Assembly (NCBI GenBank): GCA_041686315.1
Contig: JAWLEC010000125.1
Coordinates: 1-8,957, forward strand
Origin: Sva-07 sp041686315
GTDB lineage: Bacteria > Actinomycetota > Acidimicrobiia > Acidimicrobiales > Ilumatobacteraceae
Length of the DNA: 8,957 bases
Direction of reading: 5' to 3'
Part shown: positions 1 through 5,852 of the stretch, one piece after another
Position numbering within the stretch: the first letter of the stretch is position 1
Layout of the letters: every line of letters starts with the position of its first letter
The notes under the pieces: generated by a model
What the model was told of the DNA's origin: nothing
The model's database searches: none
The model's input: only the letters and a program-made list of their open reading frames with translations
Program-made: the position numbers and the translations under genes

Positions 1-116
1 GTCGGTGCGGCGTCGGACGGTCGGGTCGCCGGTTCCTCCCCGGTCGTCGATCACGGCCGTCTTGTCCGGTCGGATCGTCGCGTGCGTGGTCGGTACATTC
101 CCATCAGGTCATCTTG

Positions 117-136
117 GCACCCGCAGCCCCGGGTGC
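117..136 (-). terminator. Hairpin downstream of thpR, candidate terminator
   Basis: A perfect 7-bp inverted repeat (GCACCCG at 117-123, CGGGTGC at 130-136) with a 6-base loop lies 11 bases past the stop of the RNA phosphodiesterase gene on the minus strand. It is very GC-rich and is not followed by a T-run on that strand, so it would be a terminator of the U-less type often proposed for actinobacteria. Position and symmetry are directly visible; termination is inferred. Bases 1-116 beyond it contain no gene I can support on either strand. Confidence 0.45.
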
Positions 137-147
137 TCGCAGTGCGC

Positions 148-645
148 TCAGCGAGTGGGCCAGGTGGCCACTGTCTCGTACTCGGCGCCGCTGTCGCGCA
201 GTGTGCTGGCCACGAGGGCGACCTCGTCCACCTGGAACGTGGCCTCGAACCGCAGCCCTGCAGCTCGTTGCGGCCGGGCGCGTCGTGCCAGGCGCGCCAC
301 GGTGAGATGTCCGGCGAACCGGCGCCGCACCCGCTCGGTGCCGAGGCCGCGCGTGGCCCGGTGCACGGCGGCGGCGAGTTCGTCGAGGCCACCGGCGGGG
401 AGCACCAGCGAGCGCTCCCACCACACGTCGAAGGCCGGACCGAGTGACACATCGGTCGCCGGGAGGACGGTGTCGGCGAGCCGTTCGGCGGCCTCGTCCT
501 CGTCGGCATCGCCGAGGAAGCGCAAGGTGAGGTGGAGGTTCTCGGGCGGCACCCATTTCACGCCCTGGTCGCGTGGGCGTTCCACGTCGGCGAGTTCGGC
601 GAGCACGTCCTCGGGTGGCCACACCGCCACGAACAGGCGGCTCAC
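148..645 (-). CDS. thpR: RNA 2',3'-cyclic phosphodiesterase (2H phosphoesterase, ThpR/LigT family)
   Basis: The 165-residue protein belongs to the 2H phosphoesterase family, cytosolic enzymes that open 2',3'-cyclic phosphates at RNA ends and were first known as 2'-5' RNA ligases. The two catalytic HxT motifs are clear: H38-L-T40 in the segment HLTLRFLG and H113-L-T115 in HLTVARL, about 75 residues apart as the family expects. The N-terminus RLFVAVWPP is also typical. I chose the GTG at 645 because it gives that N-terminus directly, is preceded by an AGGGG stretch, and overlaps the TGA of the upstream photolyase gene as GTGA. An ATG at 669 would add eight residues and is the main alternative. 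The tight overlap implies co-transcription and coupled translation with the photolyase-like gene. The length is slightly below the usual 175-190 residues. Substrate in vivo is not known from sequence. Confidence 0.9.
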   Translation of the reverse strand: MSRLFVAVWPPEDVLAELADVERPRDQGVKWVPPENLHLTLRFLGDADEDEAAERLADTVLPATDVSLGPAFDVWWERSLVLPAGGLDELAAAVHRATRGLGTERVRRRFAGHLTVARLARRARPQRAAGLRFEATFQVDEVALVASTLRDSGAEYETVATWPTR

Positions 646-1901
646 GGCGACCCCTGCGCCCTGCGCCATGCCGAGAAGCTCTGGACCGTGCCGCCACCGG
701 GCCGGCGCAGCCACGGCCACGGGTGGAGCTCCACGATGTCGAGCCGCGGCATCATCCGCCGCCACTTCGGTACGGGGGCGAACGTGGTGGCGAGCCGACG
801 GCCCTCCAGGACGTCGACCGGGTCACCGAGGTGCACCTCGACGTCTCGCTCCGTGCCCAACTCTGCGAGGCGTTCGGCGACGAACACGAGCCGTTTGGCC
901 GAGAGGCGCAACTGCGCCAGCAGCGGCTCGTCGAACACGAACACGGTCGGGGTGTCGGGATGGGCGGACAGAGCGGGATCGCCGTCACCCAGGCTCTCGG
1001 CGGTGATCCAGACGGTGTCGACGGTGCCCGACGTGCCGTCGACCGCGCCGCCGGTCATGACCTCGATCCCGTCGGGGCCGGCCGTGGTGGCCACGTCCGG
1101 ATCGTGCCGGAGCAACGGTTCCGCGGGCGCCGAACGGAGCAGCGGTTCGTCCGGCCGGTGCTCGATCGGGCAGGCCCGGCGGTGCTCACATCTGTCGCAC
1201 AGCCCCGGTGCCCGTTTCTCCACCTGCCACCGGCTGAAGCCGTACGGTCGGCCGGTCCCCGTGCCGACGGTCCACTGCCAGCCGAGCCGGTTCGCCGCCC
1301 GCGACCCGTCGAGCAGATGGGTGAAGAACCGTTGCTCGCCCGACCGCCAGTCGGCGCCGTGGCGCACACTCCACTGCGACGCCAGCCACATCCTGGTCTG
1401 GTTCACCAGCCAGCCGTCGCGCTCGAGTTCGGCGACCGTGACGTCCACGCAGGCCATCGAGCGGTCCCACGGATCGTCGACGGACTCGTTGGCCTCCGTC
1501 GTGACGGCGCCGGCCGACCGGTGCCGAAGGTCGTCGCCCGTCCGGCCGCCGAGGCGGGCGTAGACGTGGCGGGCGTATTCCTGCCACAGCAACTCGTCGC
1601 GGAACTTCTCCCGGTCGCTCGCGGGTGCGTCCGCCACCCGGGCCCACGCGGTCGGCAAGGTGAGCATCCCGTGACGGATCCAGGGTGACAGCCCTGATGC
1701 CCCTCGCGCCGAGACCGGCAGCACCTCGTTGCGGCGCTGCGCGTACCCCGTGACGTCGAGCGTCGCGAGGGCGGCGTCCGCCGCGTGCTGCGTACCGCGG
1801 AAGCGAGGCGACGCGGCGACGTCGTCGTAGGCCAGGTGACCCACGTGACGCCCGACCCAGGAGACCTCGTCGCCGGTCGACGGAGTCGACACCCGTGTCA
1901 C
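642..1901 (-). CDS. Photolyase/cryptochrome-like flavoprotein with reversed domain order
   Basis: The predicted product is 419 residues. Residues about 30-250 match the helical FAD-binding domain of DNA photolyases: GLSPWIRHGML, then LLWQEYARHV, then a run containing GWLVNQTRM, DWRSGEQRF, LLDGSRAAN and GWQW. The Asp and Asn equivalent to E. coli D372 and N378 near the flavin, and the tryptophans of the DWR and GWQW motifs, are kept. The usual W-x-G-x-TGYP segment is replaced by PWDRSMACVDV. Directly after the domain comes CDRCEHRRACPIEH, a CxxC-x5-C cluster. Residues about 293-415 then resemble the alpha/beta (antenna) domain that normally sits at the N-terminus: VDTVWI, DPAL, VFVFDEPLL, a helix, then HLGDPVDVL. 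The likely role is light-dependent DNA repair or blue-light sensing; which one is unclear. The start at GTG 1901 is chosen from a -10 hexamer 7 bases upstream; an ATG at 1940 is possible. The stop overlaps the thpR start. Confidence 0.82.
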   Translation of the reverse strand: MTRVSTPSTGDEVSWVGRHVGHLAYDDVAASPRFRGTQHAADAALATLDVTGYAQRRNEVLPVSARGASGLSPWIRHGMLTLPTAWARVADAPASDREKFRDELLWQEYARHVYARLGGRTGDDLRHRSAGAVTTEANESVDDPWDRSMACVDVTVAELERDGWLVNQTRMWLASQWSVRHGADWRSGEQRFFTHLLDGSRAANRLGWQWTVGTGTGRPYGFSRWQVEKRAPGLCDRCEHRRACPIEHRPDEPLLRSAPAEPLLRHDPDVATTAGPDGIEVMTGGAVDGTSGTVDTVWITAESLGDGDPALSAHPDTPTVFVFDEPLLAQLRLSAKRLVFVAERLAELGTERDVEVHLGDPVDVLEGRRLATTFAPVPKWRRMMPRLDIVELHPWPWLRRPGGGTVQSFSAWRRAQGSP

Positions 1902-1908
1902 ACCGTCG

Positions 1909-1914
1909 ACGCTA
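1909..1914 (-). promoter_or_regulatory. -10 element (TAGCGT) for the photolyase operon, leaderless start
   Basis: On the minus strand TAGCGT fits the actinobacterial TANNNT consensus and is followed by 7 bases and then the GTG at 1901. That spacing would place the transcription start on or next to the start codon. No Shine-Dalgarno sequence lies before this GTG, which agrees with a leaderless mRNA. The -35 region (around 1932-1937, GTGGCT) is a poor match. The same layout recurs before two other genes in the window. Confidence 0.45.
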
Positions 1915-1967
1915 CGGGGACCCACGACTGCAGCCACCATGCGGTGCCGCACGGCGGGGGCACGACG

Positions 1968-1995
1968 TTGGTGATCGACCAGTTGCTGCCAGACT
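1968..1995 (+). promoter_or_regulatory. Possible promoter for the CopC-CopD gene
   Basis: A TTGGTG (1968-1973), a 16-base spacer and CAGACT (1990-1995, one mismatch to TANNNT) lie 6 bases before the ATG at 2002. No Shine-Dalgarno sequence is visible before that ATG, so a leaderless transcript is plausible. The 100-base gap is shared with the divergent photolyase promoter. I saw no clear copper-regulator operator (CsoR or CueR type) in it. This is a weak match. Confidence 0.3.
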
Positions 1996-2001
1996 GGCCG
2001 G

Positions 2002-3588
2002 ATGCCACGCCGGATCCTCCTCGTGCCCGGGCTGCTGATCACACTGCTGGTCGCGCTGCTCGTGCCGACGTCGGTCGCCCGTGCACACACGGGTCTCGAC
2101 GTGTCGACGCCGGAAGACGGGTCGGTCGTGGACGGCCCGCTCACCGAGGTGGTGCTCGAGTTCACGGGCACTCCGACGGCCATCGACGACGGCATCGTGG
2201 TCGCCGACGCCACCGGTGTGCAGTACACGCCGGTCGACGTCCGCCAGGACGGGCTGCGCATCACGGCGCAGTTCGACCCGGCCCTGCCCGACGGGTCCTA
2301 CACGCTCGCCTGGCGGGTGCGTTCCGACGACACGCACACCATCGACGGCAGCTTCAGCTTCGGCGTGGCCGCTCCCGTGCCGACCGAACCGGCGACGAGC
2401 GAACCGGCGACGAGTGAACCGGCGACGAGTGAACCGGCGACGAGTGAACCGGCGACGAGTGAACCGGCGACGAGTGAACCGGCGACGAGTGAACCGGCAG
2501 CCGACGACGAGGTGACCGCCGACGACGAGGTGGCAGCCGACGACGAGGTGGCCGCCGCGCTCACCGCTCCACCGCCCCCGCCTCCCTCGAACGTGTTCGA
2601 CGCCATCGACGACGGCGAGACGACGGCGCGCCTCGGACGCATGCTGCTGATGCCCACCGCGGTCGTCGCCGTCGGTGTGCTGGCGTTCGCAGCATGGGCG
2701 TATGCCGGTCGGGCGACCGAGATCGGCACACTGCTGCGTCTGGTCCGCTGGCTCGGCGTGGGCGTGGCGTTGGGCGCCGTGATCGAAGTGACCGGCCTGG
2801 ACGCGTCGTTCGGTGGGTTCGACCAGGTGCTCGACCAGACCGCCGGTCGCGCGGCTCTCGCCCGGGTCGTCGGCGGTGTCCTGCTCGTCACCGGCTTCGG
2901 TGCGGTCGTCGCAGCCCGTCACGCCACCACACCGCAGTCGCTGTCGGCGGCGGTACGCATCGACCCGGCAGCGGACGAGGCAACCACCGCGGCCGATCCC
3001 GACCGGCGTGCCGGCCGAGCAGACGTCGACGACCGGTGGCGTCCGGGGCCTCGCGATGCTGCTGGTCTCCTCGGTGCGGGGATCGTGGTCGTGTCGTTCG
3101 CTTTCGACGGTCACACACTCAGCAAGGGTCCGCGTCTGCTGCATGCGCTGGCGAACGTCGCCCACGTCGGTGCGGCGTCGGTCTGGGCGGGCGGGTTGGT
3201 GGCCTTGGCCGTGGTGTTGTGGAGGCGCCACCGCGACGGTGTCGCTGCCGATGCACTGCGGATGACGCTGCGGTTCTCCGTGGTCGCGATGCTGTCACTG
3301 GCCGTGGCCGGCGTCGCCGGGGTGGCGATGGCACTCGTCATCGACAGCGACGTGGCGGGCTACCTGTCGACCGACTGGGGCCGTCTGCTGGTCGCCAAGC
3401 TGGCGCTCGTGGGGGTGGCTGCGGCGATCGGGGCCCACAACCACTTCCGGGTGCTCCCGGCGCTCGAGGCGCAACCGACGGATGCCGAGGTGCTGGCCCG
3501 CACACGGGTCACGGTCACCGCCGAGGCAGCGATACTGGTCGGTGCAGCCGTGGTGACGGCTCTTCTCGTGGCGGCGTCGACCCTCTGA
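2002..3588 (+). CDS. CopC-CopD fusion, copper-binding/copper-transport membrane protein
   Basis: This 528-residue protein joins a secreted CopC domain to a CopD membrane domain, a known fusion (YcnJ-like) linked to copper uptake or resistance. A signal peptide (residues 1-28, hydrophobic core then VARA) should be cleaved to expose H29 as the mature N-terminus. H29 with D110 and H112 (DTH) forms the expected Cu(II) site. The CopC domain (about 29-123) has no methionine, so the Met-rich Cu(I) site of some CopC proteins is absent. A linker of about 70 residues follows, with seven EPATS units, three ADDEVx units and a six-proline run. Residues about 213-528 hold roughly eight membrane spans, including the CopD-type HALANVAHVGAASVWAGGL and a histidine-bearing AHNHF loop. 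The start is the ATG giving a normal signal peptide. Transport direction cannot be told from sequence. Confidence 0.9.
   Translation: MPRRILLVPGLLITLLVALLVPTSVARAHTGLDVSTPEDGSVVDGPLTEVVLEFTGTPTAIDDGIVVADATGVQYTPVDVRQDGLRITAQFDPALPDGSYTLAWRVRSDDTHTIDGSFSFGVAAPVPTEPATSEPATSEPATSEPATSEPATSEPATSEPATSEPAADDEVTADDEVAADDEVAAALTAPPPPPPSNVFDAIDDGETTARLGRMLLMPTAVVAVGVLAFAAWAYAGRATEIGTLLRLVRWLGVGVALGAVIEVTGLDASFGGFDQVLDQTAGRAALARVVGGVLLVTGFGAVVAARHATTPQSLSAAVRIDPAADEATTAADPDRRAGRADVDDRWRPGPRDAAGLLGAGIVVVSFAFDGHTLSKGPRLLHALANVAHVGAASVWAGGLVALAVVLWRRHRDGVAADALRMTLRFSVVAMLSLAVAGVAGVAMALVIDSDVAGYLSTDWGRLLVAKLALVGVAAAIGAHNHFRVLPALEAQPTDAEVLARTRVTVTAEAAILVGAAVVTALLVAASTL
2386..2499 (+). repeat. 15-bp in-frame tandem repeat (seven and a half copies) coding EPATS
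   Basis: The unit gaaccggcgacgagt is repeated seven times from 2386 to 2490, followed by a partial copy (gaaccggca) to 2499. Six of the seven full copies are identical; the first differs only in its last base (c for t). The near-identity at third codon positions points to recent expansion by slippage or unequal crossing-over. It encodes an extended, probably disordered periplasmic or extracytoplasmic linker between the CopC and CopD domains. Confidence 0.95.
2500..2553 (+). repeat. 18-bp in-frame tandem repeat (three copies) coding ADDEVx
   Basis: Three units beginning gccgacgacgaggtg run at 2500-2517, 2518-2535 and 2536-2553, differing only in the last codon. They follow the EPATS array directly and encode a highly acidic stretch with three Asp-Asp-Glu groups. 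The acidic residues could bind metal loosely near the CopC domain; this is speculation. Confidence 0.85.
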
Positions 3589-3598
3589 CGGATCGGTT

Positions 3599-3626
3599 CC
3601 GGCCGACCGGGAATGGTCGGGGCCGG
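3599..3626. terminator. Hairpin between convergent copCD and desaturase genes
   Basis: CCGGCCGACC at 3599-3608 pairs with GGTCGG and CCGG in 3615-3626, with a 6-base loop (3609-3614) and a two-G bulge. It lies in the 45-base gap between two converging stop codons, 10 bases after the plus-strand stop, so it could act as a bidirectional terminator. There is no T-run on either side. Confidence 0.5.
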
Positions 3627-3633
3627 GGATGGT

Positions 3634-4551
3634 TCAGGCGTGGGCCATCTCCGCGTCGCGCTTCTCGGCGAAGCGCTTGGCGACCTTCTCGCTGGTGGCC
3701 AGGCGCTTCATCAGCTTCTCCTGTGCCGCGGCGCCCTCGCCGGAGAGCCCCGAGATGTTGGCGGCGTCCCACTGGCGCAGCACCACCGGCGCCAGGATCT
3801 GTTCGTGGTGGATCTGCAGGTCGTAGATTCCGGCCTTGGCGATCAGCGCCGCATGACGGTCGAAGTCGGGGATGCCGGTGCCGGGCATGGCGAAGTGCCG
3901 GACCTGCTTCTCCATGGCCACCATCATCGTGTTGGGGTCTGCCTCGATCGCGGCGGCGGCGAGGTCGCGGTAGAAGAGTTGGTGCAGGTTCTCGTCGCTG
4001 CCGACGCGCTTCATCACCTCGTAGCCGACCGGGTCACCGATCTGGGCCCCGGTGTTGCGGTGGGAGATGCGCGTCGCCAGCTCCTGCAGCGAGAGGTAGA
4101 TGAAGCCCTCGTGCAGAGGTGGGTCGGGGGTCTGTCCGCCCGACACCTGCGCCATCCTCGAGCGTTCGAGCTCCACCGGGTCGATCGCACGCGTCGTCAT
4201 GAGGTAGCCGTAGATCGCCATCGAGTGGCGACCCTCCTCGGCCGTCCAGCGCCGGACCCAGGTGCCCCAGGCGCCGTCCTTGCCGAACATCCGCTCGACG
4301 GAGCGGAAGTAGTACGGCAGGTTGTCTTCGGTGAGCAGGTTGACGAGCAGCGCACTGCGGACCTCGGGGCCGATGGTGATGCCGCCGAGGTCGGCGTCGG
4401 ACTCGTGCCAGTCACGTCCGGGTTCGTGGTCGCGACCGCGGCCGTAGGGCACGTACTCGTGGGGGAACCACTCCTTGGAGGTGGAGAGGTGGCGCTCGAG
4501 CAGCGACTCTGCGACCGGGGTCAGCTCATGGAGGATCTCCGATTCCGTCAC
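3634..4551 (-). CDS. Acyl-ACP desaturase (soluble diiron, DesA1/DesA2-like)
   Basis: The 305-residue product matches soluble stearoyl-ACP desaturases, ferritin-fold enzymes that put a double bond into acyl chains bound to acyl carrier protein using O2 and ferredoxin. All six diiron ligands can be placed: E75 (TEDN), E106 and H109 (EEGRH), E157 (LQELAT), E187 and H190 (DENLH). Their spacing is close to the plant delta-9 enzyme. Mycobacterial DesA1 and DesA2 are the nearest well-known relatives and have similar length. The start is the GTG at 4551, because GGTAGGG sits 8 bases before it; the GTG at 4560 would have no spacing from that site. A 20-bp palindrome lies just upstream, suggesting control by a repressor, probably TetR-type. 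The C-terminus is rich in Lys and Arg. Position specificity of desaturation cannot be read from sequence. Confidence 0.9.
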   Translation of the reverse strand: MTESEILHELTPVAESLLERHLSTSKEWFPHEYVPYGRGRDHEPGRDWHESDADLGGITIGPEVRSALLVNLLTEDNLPYYFRSVERMFGKDGAWGTWVRRWTAEEGRHSMAIYGYLMTTRAIDPVELERSRMAQVSGGQTPDPPLHEGFIYLSLQELATRISHRNTGAQIGDPVGYEVMKRVGSDENLHQLFYRDLAAAAIEADPNTMMVAMEKQVRHFAMPGTGIPDFDRHAALIAKAGIYDLQIHHEQILAPVVLRQWDAANISGLSGEGAAAQEKLMKRLATSEKVAKRFAEKRDAEMAHA

Positions 4552-4560
4552 GTGAACCAC

Positions 4561-4580
4561 CCTACCGACCAGTAGGTAGG
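4561..4580. promoter_or_regulatory. 20-bp imperfect palindrome, candidate TetR-type operator of the desaturase
   Basis: CCTACC at 4561-4566 mirrors GGTAGG at 4575-4580, and the inner bases extend the symmetry to 16 of 20 positions about a centre between 4570 and 4571. It lies 10-29 bases upstream of the desaturase start and inside the 56-base gap after threonine ammonia-lyase. Length, full two-fold symmetry and placement fit TetR-family operators, which commonly govern fatty-acid genes. The right half also supplies the Shine-Dalgarno-like GGTAGG, so binding would occlude both promoter and ribosome site. No cognate regulator gene is in the window. Confidence 0.55.
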
Positions 4581-4607
4581 AGGTCCAGTCGGGTCGGAGA
4601 AATCGTC

Positions 4608-5801
4608 TCAGGTCTGCTCGAGGTCGTAACCGGCAGCCCGAGCAGCGGTGAGCAGCTCGTGACCCTTCTCGCGGCTGCGCACCTCGAAGGTGGCTCGGAT
4701 CCCGGTCTCGCGGACCCCCAGGTCGAGCCCCTCGCGGACGTGTTCCACCTCGATCAGGTCGGCGTCGCCGGATGCGAACACCGACAGCAGGTGAGCGAGC
4801 CGACCCGGACGGTCGTCGATGCGGGCGAAGATCGACAACCGGCGACCCGCAGCGAACTCGTGGCGACGGATGAGGCCGGGAACCACACCGAGGTCGACGT
4901 TGCCGCCCGACACCACGGCGCACGTCACGCCCGTCGGTGCGGGTGCCACGACCTCGGCCATCAACGCCGCCACGGCCACGGCGCCGGCGCCCTCCACGTA
5001 GAGCTTCGCCCGCTCCATCAGCAGCACCATCGCCTCGGCGATCTCGTCCTCGGTGACCGTCACGACGTCGTCGACCCACTGCTCGACCAGCGGGCCGGTC
5101 ACCGTACCGGGATACTTCACCGCGACGCCGTCGGCGAGCGTGAGCACGGGGCCGTCGGGCACCGTCCCACCGGCGTAGGGCGCGCACGCTGCAGCCTGGA
5201 CGCCGATCACCCGGACGTCGGGCAGCAGGGACTTGACGGCGATCGCCACACCGCTCGCCAACCCTCCACCGCCGAGTGGCAGGACCACGGTGGCGAGCCA
5301 GTCGACGTCCTCCACCAGTTCGAGACCCAACGTGCCCTGCCCGGCCACGACGGCCGGATCGTCGAACGGTGGGCAGAACGTCATGCCGGTCGACCCGGCG
5401 CGCGCCAGCGCCTCGTCCACCGCCTCCTTGAGGGCGGCACCGTGCTCGACGACGGTCGCCCCGAAGCCCCGGCAGGCCTCGATCTTGGTGATCGGCGCAC
5501 CGCGCGGCACCACGATCTCGCAGGGCACGCCGAAGTGCCGGGCCGCGAGTGCGAGCGCCTGGGCATGGTTGCCGGCGCTCCCGGTCACCACGCCGCGGCC
5601 GGCGTCGTCACCGAGCGAAGCCACCTTGTTCATCGCCCCGCGGATCTTGAAGGCCCCGGTGCGCTGCAGGCTCTCGGCCTTCAACACGATGTCGCCGCCG
5701 ATCGCGTCCGACAGCGTCACCGACGACACGACCGGCGTGTGCTTGGCGACGTCGGCGATCGCCGCACGGGCGGCCCGGATGGCAGCGAGGTCGATGCTCA
5801 C
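4608..5801 (-). CDS. ilvA: Threonine ammonia-lyase (threonine deaminase) with C-terminal ACT domain
   Basis: This 397-residue fold-type II PLP enzyme converts threonine to 2-oxobutyrate and ammonia, feeding isoleucine synthesis or threonine breakdown. The PLP-binding lysine is K52 in GAFKIRGAMNK. GSAGNHAQ (about 74-81) contacts substrate and cofactor, and the glycine loop LPLGGGGL (about 175-182) holds the PLP phosphate. Residues about 320-397 form a single ACT domain (RLSIFARIDDRPGRLAHLL), as in the roughly 400-residue class; the long biosynthetic E. coli IlvA has two. Regulation by amino acids or nucleotides through ACT is likely. I chose GTG 5801 because TACGGT (-10) lies 6 bases upstream and the family N-terminus begins close by; 17 more residues upstream look non-conserved. 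Whether it is biosynthetic or catabolic is uncertain, as no other isoleucine gene is nearby. Confidence 0.92.
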   Translation of the reverse strand: MSIDLAAIRAARAAIADVAKHTPVVSSVTLSDAIGGDIVLKAESLQRTGAFKIRGAMNKVASLGDDAGRGVVTGSAGNHAQALALAARHFGVPCEIVVPRGAPITKIEACRGFGATVVEHGAALKEAVDEALARAGSTGMTFCPPFDDPAVVAGQGTLGLELVEDVDWLATVVLPLGGGGLASGVAIAVKSLLPDVRVIGVQAAACAPYAGGTVPDGPVLTLADGVAVKYPGTVTGPLVEQWVDDVVTVTEDEIAEAMVLLMERAKLYVEGAGAVAVAALMAEVVAPAPTGVTCAVVSGGNVDLGVVPGLIRRHEFAAGRRLSIFARIDDRPGRLAHLLSVFASGDADLIEVEHVREGLDLGVRETGIRATFEVRSREKGHELLTAARAAGYDLEQT

Positions 5802-5807
5802 GGTCGA

Positions 5808-5813
5808 ACCGTA
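5808..5813 (-). promoter_or_regulatory. -10 element (TACGGT) for ilvA, leaderless start
   Basis: On the minus strand TACGGT matches TANNNT and is separated by 6 bases (TCGACC) from the GTG at 5801. Transcription would begin at or within a base or two of the start codon. No Shine-Dalgarno sequence or recognisable -35 is seen. It implies that ilvA is transcribed separately from the upstream rimK, 51 bases away. Confidence 0.5.
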
Positions 5814-5852
5814 CTGCGGTCGCCCGGATGCCCCGGGTCGGCCCGGTCGCAC

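Noticed and set aside
1..116. Possible gene fragment at the left edge
   Set aside because: More than one frame is open but none shows a motif, and the stretch is too short to judge.
5..1563. Several long plus-strand open frames opposite thpR and the photolyase gene
   Set aside because: Ser/Arg-rich translations without motifs; the minus-strand frames contain both HxT motifs and the photolyase signatures.
1902..2264. Upstream extension of the photolyase frame to 2264
   Set aside because: It would run antisense through the copCD start and signal peptide, and the added residues are Ser/Thr-rich without family similarity.
2386..2499. CRISPR-like array
   Set aside because: The 15-bp units are contiguous with no spacers and lie in frame inside a gene; this is a coding tandem repeat.
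1912..3231. 439-codon open frame on the minus strand, opposite copCD
   Set aside because: Its sequence is Arg/His-rich and the repeat portion is just the EPATS array read backwards (RRRFT). The sense frame encodes a signal peptide, a copper site and membrane spans.
4552..5187. Upstream extension of the desaturase frame to 5187
   Set aside because: The added 200 residues are antisense-like Arg/Gly-rich sequence overlapping ilvA in another frame; a Shine-Dalgarno site and conserved N-terminus support 4551.
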